Made by a program: the position numbers and the translations under genes
Part shown: positions 16,778 through 24,779 of the stretch, in pieces
Layout of the letters: each line of letters begins with the position of its first letter
Numbering within the stretch: position 1 is the stretch's first letter
The notes under the pieces: generated by a model
Database searches by the model: none
What the model saw: the letters and a program-made list of their open reading frames with translations, nothing else
Told to the model about the DNA's origin: nothing
Assembly (NCBI GenBank): GCA_025352125.1
Contig: JANXTZ010000082.1
Span: 1-40,661, forward strand
Reading direction: 5' to 3'
Source: Deinococcales bacterium
GTDB lineage: Bacteria; Deinococcota; Deinococci; Deinococcales; JAAFIG01
DNA length: 40,661 nucleotides

Positions 16778-17740
16778 TTATTTGAACTTGCCCCGTTCGG
16801 CAAGAATGCACGCCAGCGCGATGCTGTTAAATTTTGTACTTTCAGAATCCGCTCGAGAGGTCAAGACCATCGGGGCACTTGCGCCCATGATGATGCCCGC
16901 CACTTGGGCATCGCCAAAATATACCAAAGTTTTGTAAAACACGTTGCCCACGTCGATGTTATCGACAATCAAAATATCGGCGTGACCCGCCACGGGCGAC
17001 ACAATCCCCTTGATGCGGGCGGCTTCCTCGCTGACGGCGTTGTCCAGCGCCAGAGGACCATCGATCAGTGCGCCCTTGATCTGCCCACGGTCGCCCATTT
17101 TTGAAATAATCGCGTCATCCACGGCGGTACTCATGTCTGGGTTGACCACTTCAATGGCGGCGAGCATGGCAACTTTGGGTTTTTCGAGACCCAGCGCATG
17201 GGCGAGTGCCACCGAATTTTGCACGATTTCGATTTTGGCTTTCAAATCGGGTTCGATGTTCATGGCGCCGTCGGACATCAGGAACAGGCGGTTAAATTTG
17301 CCTTTGGCTTCAAACACCAGCACGTGCGACAAGAGCTTGCCCGTGCGCATTCCCCATTCTTTGTTTAAAACCGCCCGCAAGATCGTGGCGGTATCGAGAA
17401 GCCCCTTCATCAGAATGTCGGCTTGTCCACTGGTCACGGCTCGCACCGCCAGTTCGGCGGCTTGGGCGTGGTCTTTGGCGTTCACAATCTCGAGCTTGCT
17501 GGGGTCAATGCCCAGTTCAAAACAGATCACCCGAATTTTGGCTTCGTCACCGAACAAGATCGGCTGAATCATGCCCTCGAGCCTGGCGTTGTGGATCGCG
17601 CCAAGCACGTGGTCGTCCTCGGCGGCGGCGACCGCTACGCGCTTTGGTCCGCGCACCTGCCCGATCAGCCGCGCCAAAGAAAGCAGACCGCGCATGGAGG
17701 CAACGGCATCGATGTTGGTGAAGTCCAGGGTTTCAGTCAT
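16778..17740 (-). CDS. ptb: phosphate butyryltransferase
   Basis: Converts butyryl-CoA or branched acyl-CoA plus phosphate to acyl phosphate and CoA. The protein has 320 residues from the preferred ATG at 17740, which has GGAG six bases upstream; an ATG at 17752 directly overlaps the butyrate kinase stop. Family features include ILMKGLLDTATILRAVLN, LLSHVLVFE and the C-terminal ADILIVDNIDVGNVFYKTL and GIIMGASAPMVLTSR segments. Length is normal. With the kinase upstream it forms a ptb-buk pair, able to make ATP from acyl-CoA or, in reverse, to supply acyl-CoA for branched fatty acid synthesis. Sequence cannot tell the direction or whether straight or branched acyl groups are preferred. Confidence 0.92.
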   Translation of the reverse strand: MTETLDFTNIDAVASMRGLLSLARLIGQVRGPKRVAVAAAEDDHVLGAIHNARLEGMIQPILFGDEAKIRVICFELGIDPSKLEIVNAKDHAQAAELAVRAVTSGQADILMKGLLDTATILRAVLNKEWGMRTGKLLSHVLVFEAKGKFNRLFLMSDGAMNIEPDLKAKIEIVQNSVALAHALGLEKPKVAMLAAIEVVNPDMSTAVDDAIISKMGDRGQIKGALIDGPLALDNAVSEEAARIKGIVSPVAGHADILIVDNIDVGNVFYKTLVYFGDAQVAGIIMGASAPMVLTSRADSESTKFNSIALACILAERGKFK

Positions 17741-17751
17741 GGTTTGCTCCA

Positions 17752-18879
17752 TTAAATGGGAATTTGAAAGTCAAGCGCCGCCTCAAGGTTGTAAAGCACG
17801 CGTCCGGCGCCCTCAGCCAGGGCTTCCATCTCGAGTTCGCCTGGAATCACCACGACAGGCGCAATCCAACCCAGGCGCGTCTCGAGGCGCTGCATCAAAC
17901 TGGTCCAGCGGGCAGCACCGCCGGTCAAGACGATGGCATCTGGACGCCCCGGGCTGGCGGCGGCATACGCACCAACGTTTTTGGCGATTTGATGCACGTA
18001 GGCATTGATGGCTTCGCGGGTCGGTTGATCCTGCACGGCGCGGCTTTCAATCAGTTTCAGATCGCCTGTGCCCAACATGCCCTGAAACCCACTTTGACGC
18101 CGCAATTGAAACTCGAGAATCTCGCGCGGCATACTGTAAGCCAGGTCGAGCAAACCCTCTATTGGCAAGGTTCCGGCACGTTCGGTCGAGAATGGACCCT
18201 CGTCGAGCAGTGCGCCCGTGGTGTCGATGGCGCGTCCGTTCTGAAAACTGGTCACACTCGAGCCTCCGCCCAGATGCGCGACCACAATGGTCGAATCTTC
18301 AAAGCGCTTGCCGATCTCGGTGGCGGCACGACGCGCCACCGCCCTGGCATTTAAGGCATGAAAACGGCTGCGGCGGCTCAAATACGGCACACCTGTCACC
18401 CTTGCCTCGGGCAGCAACTCGTCCACGGTCGGCGGGTCCACCAGATAGGCTGGCACGCCGAACATTTCTGCCCACTCGAGCGCCAACCGCGCCCCGTAAT
18501 TCGAGGCGTGAATGCCGTTTTTGTGGAGCAAACTGTACTGCGCCAGTTGTTTGGTCACGCGGTAGGTTCCGGCGGCGCACGGTCCGAGCAGACCCGCCCG
18601 ACAACTGATCGCATCGGGTTTTGCCCATTCAGTGCTGGCTTGCTTGATGAATGCCCGAATCGCCTCCATCGCTTCAGAGTCCAAACCGACGGGGGCGTCC
18701 AGGGCTGTACCATCGAGGGACAGGGCGGCTGCGCCATGATCGGAGGCTCGAGCTTTTAAAGTCGAGTGTTGCAACTCGAGTTTTTCGACCACGGCGGTCA
18801 CGCCCTTGTTGTTGGCGGTGACGGTTGCCACGCCAAGTTTGGTCGAGGTTGAGCCTGGGTTGAGGACGTAAACGATCAT
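17752..18879 (-). CDS. buk: butyrate kinase
   Basis: An ASKHA-fold kinase moving phosphate between acyl phosphate and ADP. The protein is 375 residues from the ATG at 18879. Motifs: LNPGSTSTK at residues 6-14, VVAHLGGGSSV near 200-210, GPFSTERAG near 230, and the C-terminal IVLTGGAARW adenosine motif. A longer reading frame to 18942 is possible but would overlap dprA and add residues before the conserved N-terminus, so I rejected it. There is no ribosome site; an extended -10 lies 7 bases upstream, so the mRNA is probably leaderless. The ptb gene follows immediately. Confidence 0.92.
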   Translation of the reverse strand: MIVYVLNPGSTSTKLGVATVTANNKGVTAVVEKLELQHSTLKARASDHGAAALSLDGTALDAPVGLDSEAMEAIRAFIKQASTEWAKPDAISCRAGLLGPCAAGTYRVTKQLAQYSLLHKNGIHASNYGARLALEWAEMFGVPAYLVDPPTVDELLPEARVTGVPYLSRRSRFHALNARAVARRAATEIGKRFEDSTIVVAHLGGGSSVTSFQNGRAIDTTGALLDEGPFSTERAGTLPIEGLLDLAYSMPREILEFQLRRQSGFQGMLGTGDLKLIESRAVQDQPTREAINAYVHQIAKNVGAYAAASPGRPDAIVLTGGAARWTSLMQRLETRLGWIAPVVVIPGELEMEALAEGAGRVLYNLEAALDFQIPI

Positions 18880-18886
18880 TGCGCAC

Positions 18887-18895
18887 AGAATAGCA
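18887..18895 (-). promoter_or_regulatory. extended -10, leaderless promoter of buk-ptb
   Basis: On the minus strand this reads TGCTATTCT, an extended -10 ending 7 bases before the buk ATG. It lies in the 28-base gap after dprA, so buk-ptb can be transcribed independently of dprA. Confidence 0.5.
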
Positions 18896-18907
18896 TTTAC
18901 AGTGCAT

Positions 18908-19999
18908 TTAGATTCTCGAGTAACGACCACCTGGCAGCTCAAAGATGACGTTCTTGAGTTTCAGCATCATCAGAATCGATTGCGCGGTTGGCATGGCTAA
19001 ACCAGTCCTGTGCACAATGTCATCGACCAGCAACGCATCGTCGAGTGCGGCGTACACCCTGGCTTCGTCTCCCTCGAGATTTGGGGCAGCCGACGGCGTG
19101 ACCGAACCCCAACGCATTTCTTCTAAAATATCCGAAACCGATTCGATCAAGACCGCGCCGTCTTTGATCAAACGGTTCGGTCCTTTGGAATTGCTCTCGC
19201 CTGGGCGTCCCGGCACGGCAAAGACCGTGCGACCAGCCTCGAGCGCCGCCACCGCCGTAATCAGACTGCCCGAGTCCAGATCGCCCTCAATGACCACCGT
19301 GCCGCTCGAGAGTCCGGCTATGATGCGGTTGCGGGCTGGGAAGTTGTGCGCGGCGGGTCGGGTGCCAATCGGGTACGCCGAAACCAGCGTCAATTGCGCG
19401 GCGAGAGCGCTGTTTTCGCTGGGGTAAATATGATCCACACCACTGCCAAGCACCGCAATGCTTTTTCCACCAGCCTCCACGCTCGAGCGGTGCGCCTCGG
19501 TGTCGATCCCTCGAGCCAGACCGGACACCACGATCACACCCGCCAGTGCCAGTTCTCGGGCAAGTTTGGCAGTGAACGCCTTGGCGTGAGGACTGCATTT
19601 GCGCGTGCCGACAATGCCTATCGAGTGCGGCGTCACGCCGAGCAGTTCCTCGAGCGCCGTGACATCACCACGCACCCAGAGAACAGGCGGCGGGTCGTAG
19701 ATGGCTTTGAGCACCGCAGGGTAATTGAGGTTCGAACTGGCAATCACTTGCACCTCGAGCTTTGCCGCGCGTTCCAATTCGCTGGTCGCACGTTCCAAAC
19801 TTTGACTCGAGCCGATGCCCGCAATGCTTTTGGAATCCAGTCCTGGCACGTCGCGCAATTGCATCAGTTTTGTCTCGAGCACGGTTTGCGCGTTGGAAAA
19901 ATGCTCGAGCAAGGTTTTGATGCGCACCGGTCCAAGCCCAGGGGTGAACTCGAGTGCCAGCATGGCGTGGATTTCAGGATCGTGAAGGGTTTGGGTCAT
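18908..19999 (-). CDS. dprA: DNA processing protein DprA
   Basis: Protects incoming single-stranded DNA and loads RecA during natural transformation. The 363 residues show an N-terminal helix-hairpin-helix region (TPGLGPVRIKTLLEHF, residues 19-34), the Rossmann core (GIVGTRKCSPHAKAF, then VSGLARGIDTEAHR, then GSGVDHIYPSEN), the FPARNRIIAGLS and GDLDSGSLITA segments, and a C-terminal winged helix about 315-363 (LVDDIVHRTGLAMPTAQSIL). This is the full architecture at normal length. It suggests the organism can be transformed, relevant to any role of the repeated CTCGAG in DNA uptake. It lies just upstream of buk-ptb on the same strand. Confidence 0.96.
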   Translation of the reverse strand: MTQTLHDPEIHAMLALEFTPGLGPVRIKTLLEHFSNAQTVLETKLMQLRDVPGLDSKSIAGIGSSQSLERATSELERAAKLEVQVIASSNLNYPAVLKAIYDPPPVLWVRGDVTALEELLGVTPHSIGIVGTRKCSPHAKAFTAKLARELALAGVIVVSGLARGIDTEAHRSSVEAGGKSIAVLGSGVDHIYPSENSALAAQLTLVSAYPIGTRPAAHNFPARNRIIAGLSSGTVVIEGDLDSGSLITAVAALEAGRTVFAVPGRPGESNSKGPNRLIKDGAVLIESVSDILEEMRWGSVTPSAAPNLEGDEARVYAALDDALLVDDIVHRTGLAMPTAQSILMMLKLKNVIFELPGGRYSRI

Positions 20000-20115
20000 G
20001 GTTGAGGCATCATCTTATGATGAATTGATAAAACGAAGAGGTCAAAGCGCAAACGTGCCGAGTTTTAGGTGAAAATAAAACTCGAGGCAAGTCGGCAGAG
20101 TCTTAAGTTGGCGCT

Positions 20116-21300
20116 TTACTCATACCGAAACACCCTTGAACCGACCAACAAAAACAAGAATCCAAAACCGATCAAAATGGCGGTGCTGGGCAGGATGCTC
20201 GAGAAATTTGCGCCGCGTAAAATCACGTCCTGCAGGGCGTTCATGCCCCAGTACGTCGGAAGTATTTTGGCAAGGGTTTGCATCCAGATCGGGGTGACAT
20301 CCAGTGGCCACCACAAGCCACCGAGGGCGCTGGTGACCGTCACCGCCAGCGTGCTGAAACTGGTCAACTGCGCAGAGGTGCGGGTTAAGGCGGCAGTCAG
20401 ACCACCAAAGCTTGAAGCCATAAAACCGAATGCCAGCACCGGTGGCAAGAGCGCCGAAATACTGCCCCAATGAACGCCCAGCGCCAAACTCGAGAAGGCG
20501 ATCATGGCAAAAAGTTGCAAAATCAAGATAAAAGCATTGCCGAGAAGTTTGCCGAACATGACCGCGCCCCAGCCGATGGGTGCGGCAAAAAGTCGTGCCA
20601 GCGTGCCGCCGCTGCGTTCGCGTTGCAATGCCAAGCCAGTTTGCGCCCCGAACAGCAACGCGAACATCAAGGTCATGCCTGGTGCGGTTTGGCTCGAGCC
20701 GCTGGCTTCGGCGGTGCTGGAACTGGCGTTGGCTAGAATTTGTTCGACCGAAACCTCAAAAAGCTTATCGTTCAGTAAACTGCTGGCTCGAGTGGCGGCA
20801 TCCGTTTGCAATGCCTCGAGATTCTGAGACTTATTTTGGCTTTGAACCGCGAATCTTGCGGCGAACGGCGCAAGAAGGCGCGTCATGGCAGACTGCAAAG
20901 CAATTTGACCGTCCGCCGAGCGGGCATTGCCTGGGCTGGTGCTGATCTCGAGTTTGACGGTTTTGGAGGCTTTGATGCTGGCATCAAAATCTTCTGGAAG
21001 CCTCACCCAGAGGTCGCGTTCGTTGCGAGCCACCAGGTTTTGAGCGCGACGGTCTGCGGTCTCGAGGGTCAGCTTTGTTGAGAGAATATTCTTCAGTTCA
21101 CTCGCCAGTGGTGTGTTTGGTGCAGTCCAGAGCATTCGGACTGGGGCTTGGTTGCTGCCCGAAAAAATACCCAACAGCGTCGAGAAAATGATGGGCAAAA
21201 AGAATAAAACCAGCAACAAACGAGGCTGCATTAAGGTTTGACGGGCTTCAGAAAACGCAATTGAAAGCATGACTCGAGCGACATTGATAAGGTTGTTCAT
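20116..21300 (-). CDS. ABC-2 type exporter permease, second subunit
   Basis: A 394-residue permease. One N-terminal membrane helix (LLLVLFFLPIIFSTLLGIF) is followed by an external domain of about 150 residues (about 45-205), then five membrane helices (MTLMFALLFGAQTGLALQRE, and so on). The RERSGGTLARLFAAP sequence before a helix is typical of ABC2_membrane_3 (NatB/YhaP-like) permeases. Its start overlaps the stop of the first permease as ATGA (21297-21300). With 21297-22502 and the ATPase at 22564 it forms a heterodimeric exporter for a drug, lipid or peptide; the substrate is unknown. Confidence 0.87.
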   Translation of the reverse strand: MNNLINVARVMLSIAFSEARQTLMQPRLLLVLFFLPIIFSTLLGIFSGSNQAPVRMLWTAPNTPLASELKNILSTKLTLETADRRAQNLVARNERDLWVRLPEDFDASIKASKTVKLEISTSPGNARSADGQIALQSAMTRLLAPFAARFAVQSQNKSQNLEALQTDAATRASSLLNDKLFEVSVEQILANASSSTAEASGSSQTAPGMTLMFALLFGAQTGLALQRERSGGTLARLFAAPIGWGAVMFGKLLGNAFILILQLFAMIAFSSLALGVHWGSISALLPPVLAFGFMASSFGGLTAALTRTSAQLTSFSTLAVTVTSALGGLWWPLDVTPIWMQTLAKILPTYWGMNALQDVILRGANFSSILPSTAILIGFGFLFLLVGSRVFRYE

Positions 21301-22502
21301 GACTTAAACCTCGTCTCGAGCCGCGCCGCACCAAATGCCAACCCGACGACTGCCATACCCGCCAAGACCAGCAAATTCAGACGAATGTCGGTTAAACCCT
21401 GCCCAACGGCATGAAGATTCTGAAAGGCTTCGATGCTCCAACGGTTGAAGGTGAGTTTGGAAAATTGTTGCGCCAAACCTGGCAGGGTTTCGATGGGCCA
21501 CATCGAACCACCCAATAAACTCATGACCAGCAAGAAAGCCAGTCCGATCACATTGACTTGTTCGTGGGTTTGCGAAATACCAATCACAATGCCACCAAAA
21601 CCGGCGGCGGCGGCTGCTGTTGCCAGCACCGTACAAAAAACCGCCCAGGGTTCACCCCATTGCACACCGTACAACAAAGCTGTCAGCAGCACAAACGAGC
21701 CAAGTTGCACCACAGCCACCACCAGCAAAGCCAAAAATTTGGCAACAATCAAACTTTTTGGGGTCAACGGCGCACTTAAGAGCCGCATGATTGTACCGCG
21801 TTCGATCTCGTCCAGAATGCCGCCAGCGCTGTTGGTTGCCGACATGAGGGTAAACATGACCCCGAACGCCACGGCATAATAGGCAAAAAAACCGGCGCTG
21901 CGCCCACCAGAATCTTGTGCGCTGACGCTAAAACCATCCGTGGTTAAACGCTTTCGTACCACTGGCAAAAGACTTTCGCTGAAAGCACCCAACTCTTGTG
22001 CCGTACTGGGCTTTAACGCCCGCACAGCGCCCAAGAGCGATGCCCGTACCGCCTCGAGTTGTGCCAGGTACGAACGCGTGACTTGTTCAATCACCCGACC
22101 TCGGTATTGATTGCCCGGATCAAGCCCAAGCTTGACTTTCAGACTTTGATCGATTGGGCGTGCCAGAGCACGAAAATTGATATTCGGCAGTTCAATCACC
22201 GCTATCGCATGACCAGATTGAACCGAGGCTCGAGCGGCAGCGGCACTCGAAAATTGTTCAACCAAAGCGATGCCTGTGCTGTTGATGGTGGAAGTCAAAG
22301 CCGTGCTGATCTCGTTGTTTGGCGCGAACAATGCCACGGGTGACGGCTCGAGTTTTCGTTGCCCACCGAGCGCCGTGCCAATGATTAAAGTCAAAATCAT
22401 GGGCAGCAACAGGGTTTGGACAAAAAAAGCCCTCGAGCGCAATTGTGCCACCAAATCGCGTTCGGTCACGCGGTAAATGGCTTTCAAGACAAGCGGAATC
22501 AT
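21297..22502 (-). CDS. ABC-2 type exporter permease, first subunit
   Basis: A 401-residue permease paralogous in layout to its partner. Helix 1 (about 23-45) is followed by an external domain, then five helices from FFAYYAVAFGVMFTLMSAT. The cytoplasmic coupling sequence DEIERGTIMRLLSAPLTPKS and the LGGSMWPIETLPG segment are typical of ABC-2 exporters. The ATG at 22502 has AAGGA eight bases upstream; that site is the last copy of a 26-base tandem repeat which makes two tiny ATGA-linked frames between the ATPase and this gene. Co-transcription with the ATPase is very likely. Confidence 0.87.
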   Translation of the reverse strand: MIPLVLKAIYRVTERDLVAQLRSRAFFVQTLLLPMILTLIIGTALGGQRKLEPSPVALFAPNNEISTALTSTINSTGIALVEQFSSAAAARASVQSGHAIAVIELPNINFRALARPIDQSLKVKLGLDPGNQYRGRVIEQVTRSYLAQLEAVRASLLGAVRALKPSTAQELGAFSESLLPVVRKRLTTDGFSVSAQDSGGRSAGFFAYYAVAFGVMFTLMSATNSAGGILDEIERGTIMRLLSAPLTPKSLIVAKFLALLVVAVVQLGSFVLLTALLYGVQWGEPWAVFCTVLATAAAAAGFGGIVIGISQTHEQVNVIGLAFLLVMSLLGGSMWPIETLPGLAQQFSKLTFNRWSIEAFQNLHAVGQGLTDIRLNLLVLAGMAVVGLAFGAARLETRFKS

Positions 22503-22508
22503 AAATGT

Positions 22509-22560
22509 ATCCTTACCAGATAGATCATGGGGTCATCCTTACCAGATGGATCATGGGGTC
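22509..22560 (-). repeat. 26-base tandem duplication in a translation-initiation region
   Basis: Two copies (22509-22534 and 22535-22560) differ by one base, and a third partial copy begins at 22561. On the minus strand each copy carries GGTAAGGA and CCCCATGATC, that is, a ribosome site and an ATG. Because 26 is not a multiple of 3, each ATG opens a 9-codon frame whose TGA overlaps the next ATG (MIHLVRMTP, then MIYLVRIHL, then the permease), a chain of ATGA couplings between the ATPase and the permease. Confidence 0.85.
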
Positions 22561-22563
22561 ATC

Positions 22564-23499
22564 CTAATCACGCAAGCGCCGTCCCGTCAGTTTCAAAAAC
22601 ACGGTTTCCAAGCCTGGCTCTTCAATCTCGAGGTGATGGACGCTCAAACCCAAACTGGAAAGTTTGGTCAGGATTTGTGGCAGCACCTCTCGAGGTTCGC
22701 GGCACAGCAGCGTCAAATCTGTACCCTCGAGCGAGACGGTTTGGGCAAATGGCTCGAGTTCCCTGATCGTTCCCGCCTTGGGCGCGTCTCGCAGCGCAAT
22801 GTGAATTGGCGTCAGTTCACCGGCAATCGCACGCAATTCTGGCAATGTGCCCTCGGCAATGATTTTGCCGTGATCGATCACACCAATGCGGTTGCAAAGT
22901 TCTTCCGCCTCTTCCATGTAATGCGTGGTGTACAAAACCGATAATCCGTCGGCATTCAGTTTTTTAACAAGGTCCAGAATCAAACGCCGAGATTGCGGGT
23001 CGATGCCAACGGTCGGTTCATCGAGGTAAACAATTTTGGGATTGTGCATCAAACCCGCCGCAATGTTGATGCGGCGTTTCATTCCGCCCGAAAACGTGCC
23101 CACTTTATCCCTGGCGCGGTCCAGCAAGCCCACGTCCTCGAGCAATTCGTCGGCGCGAATTCTGAGACTTTTACCGCCCAGACCGTACAGCCGTCCGAAA
23201 AACAAGAGGTTTTCTCGAGCCGAAAAATCTTCGTAGAGTGCAATGTCTTGCGGCACAATGCCAATTCGGTTTTTGACTTGACCCACATCTTTTACAATGT
23301 CAAAACCGTCAATTGTCACGCTGCCGGCGTCGGGTTTTGCCAGGCAGGAAAGCACTTTGATGGTGCTTGATTTTCCCGCACCATTTGGTCCGAGCAATCC
23401 GTAAACCTCGCCGGAAGCGACAGAAAACGAGACATCTTCGACTGCAACATAACTACCATAACGTTTTTGCAGTCCCTTTACCTCGAGCACAAGCACCAT
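22564..23499 (-). CDS. ABC exporter ATP-binding protein
   Basis: A 311-residue ATPase from the ATG at 23499 (MVLVLEVKGLQKRYG). Motifs: Walker A GPNGAGKSS, Q-loop VPQDIALYED, signature FSGGMKRR, Walker B IVYLDEPTVGIDP and switch His in YTTHYMEEAE. It also has a C-terminal domain of about 80 residues, as in DrrA/NatA-type ATPases. An upstream GTG at 23550 would add 17 unconserved residues. It energises the two permeases downstream on the same strand. The start region lacks a convincing ribosome site, so the exact N-terminus is uncertain. Confidence 0.92.
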   Translation of the reverse strand: MVLVLEVKGLQKRYGSYVAVEDVSFSVASGEVYGLLGPNGAGKSSTIKVLSCLAKPDAGSVTIDGFDIVKDVGQVKNRIGIVPQDIALYEDFSARENLLFFGRLYGLGGKSLRIRADELLEDVGLLDRARDKVGTFSGGMKRRINIAAGLMHNPKIVYLDEPTVGIDPQSRRLILDLVKKLNADGLSVLYTTHYMEEAEELCNRIGVIDHGKIIAEGTLPELRAIAGELTPIHIALRDAPKAGTIRELEPFAQTVSLEGTDLTLLCREPREVLPQILTKLSSLGLSVHHLEIEEPGLETVFLKLTGRRLRD

Positions 23500-23803
23500 C
23501 CTGTTATCTGAGTTGCGGATCGTTTTGAATGATTCATACGTTTGGGTCACAAGCCATTTCGAGCCATTATCTTACTGTACGTCAGTCTGATGGTGCGCGG
23601 TCAAGATGAGCTTGAGCGTCGAGCAAATGCGTTTTGAAATACAACAAATTTACCAAGAACCCTAAGAAAGTCGTTTAACACGGCATAAGACTCGAGATTC
23701 CAAATTAAAGAATTCCTCAATCGCCTCAAGCTGGTTTTGTTGCTAGATTCTTGAAAACGTTTTGTAGAATTTAGTCAACAGTTTTTCGCCGAGGAGATGT
23801 TTC
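23500..23803. other. divergent intergenic region
   Basis: About 300 bases without a gene separate the leftward ABC exporter from the rightward CXXCH proteins. It holds both promoters. For the rightward gene a TAGAAT box at 23765-23770 is followed by the ribosome site GAGGAG. A lone CTCGAG occurs at 23692-23697. I see no hairpin, repeat or small frame that deserves annotation. Confidence 0.5.
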
Positions 23804-24235
23804 ATGAAACCCAGCCATTTGATCGTTCTTGCCAGCATTTTGGCGTCACTTGTGTATTCAATTGCCAGCGCCAGAAGTTCGTACAGCACTTTGGCGTTTT
23901 CCCAGTATCAACTCGAGAAAGACGCCCCCGTGACCAAATCGGGTTGTAAATTCTGTCACAGCAGCGCCTTTGGCGGCGAAAGCTGGAACAAGTTCGGAAC
24001 AGCCCTGAAAACCCAGTGGGAGGGCGCGGCAAACCGAAAAATTCAGGATGCGCTGTATCTGGTTTTAAAAGAAAACAAGGATTCAGACGGTGACGGTTAC
24101 AGCGATGCGCTCGAGATTGTGGCAAAAACCTTACCAGGCGATGCCAAGTCCAAACCAAGCGTGACGGTCGTTGAACTCGAGACGCAACTCAAAAAATTGG
24201 GCGGCGTTGACGCGTTCAAACCAGCACTCAAATAA
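23804..24235 (+). CDS. exported single-CXXCH protein with calcium-type motif, copy 1
   Basis: A 143-residue protein with signal peptide 1-23 (cleavage near IASA). The mature part has one heme-attachment motif, CKFCH (residues 48-52), followed by a conserved AFGGESWNKFG segment. A DSDGDGYSDALE stretch (about 93-104) has the Asp spacing of calcium-binding thrombospondin type 3 or EF-hand loops. After processing there is no Met and no other His, so if heme is attached the distal ligand is not the usual Met/His; it may be five-coordinate. The C-terminal repeat TLPGDAKSKPS is shared with its neighbour at 24328. GAGGAGATG precedes the ATG. The role (electron transfer, gas sensing or metal binding) is open. 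Confidence 0.7.
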   Translation: MKPSHLIVLASILASLVYSIASARSSYSTLAFSQYQLEKDAPVTKSGCKFCHSSAFGGESWNKFGTALKTQWEGAANRKIQDALYLVLKENKDSDGDGYSDALEIVAKTLPGDAKSKPSVTVVELETQLKKLGGVDAFKPALK

Positions 24236-24327
24236 ACTCAAGTTTTTACATCTGCCACTTAACTTTCCTGCAGGCTCAGACGATAGAATCCGGTCACCTT
24301 GAGCGGGCAGCAAGGCAAGGAGACAAT

Positions 24328-24744
24328 ATGAAACCAGTTCATTTTCTCGCATTCGTTTTGGCATTGGCTGTCGCTGGCACGCAAATCTCGAGCGCCCGCA
24401 GCACCTACCGTCCAATTGCTCTGAAGCAATTTAAACTCGAGAAGAACGCCGCCGCCAACAAAGCAGGCTGTCAGTTTTGTCACGTCAACGCCTTCGGCGG
24501 CGCTGGTTGGAACGGTTTTGGTCAGGCTTTGAAAGACCAATTGGCAAGCTCGAGTGGTGTGCCGCAAGCCTTGTTTGATTTGCTAAAGAAAAACGCCGAT
24601 TCTGATAAGGATGGTTACAGCGACGTGCTCGAGGTGGTGGCTGGCACTTTACCTGGCGATGCGAAATCAAAACCAAGCGCCAAAGCCGCCGATTTGGAAG
24701 CCAAACTCAAAAAAATGGGTGGCGTCAGCGCCTTCAAACCCTAA
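24328..24744 (+). CDS. exported single-CXXCH protein with calcium-type motif, copy 2
   Basis: A 138-residue paralogue of the protein encoded at 23804, in tandem and on the same strand. It has a signal peptide (about 1-23, ending SSA), CQFCH at residues 48-52, then NAFGGAGWNGFG, DSDKDGYSDVLE near 91-102, and an identical TLPGDAKSKPS. Like copy 1 it lacks a conserved distal Met or His: its one mature Met, in KKMGG, is Leu in copy 1. CAAGGAGACA precedes the ATG, and a TAGAAT box (24284-24289) could be its own promoter. A recent-looking duplication with diverged linker regions suggests two versions of one function. Confidence 0.7.
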   Translation: MKPVHFLAFVLALAVAGTQISSARSTYRPIALKQFKLEKNAAANKAGCQFCHVNAFGGAGWNGFGQALKDQLASSSGVPQALFDLLKKNADSDKDGYSDVLEVVAGTLPGDAKSKPSAKAADLEAKLKKMGGVSAFKP

Positions 24745-24767
24745 ATTTTGCGCACAGAACAATCGTT

Positions 24768-24773
24768 TAAACT
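24768..24773 (+). promoter_or_regulatory. leaderless -10 of rarA
   Basis: TAAACT ends 6 bases before the rarA ATG, and no ribosome site is present. The same TAAACT box lies 7 bases before the gene at 9434 and 6 bases before the gene at 36850. Confidence 0.45.
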
Positions 24774-24779
24774 CGAGTC

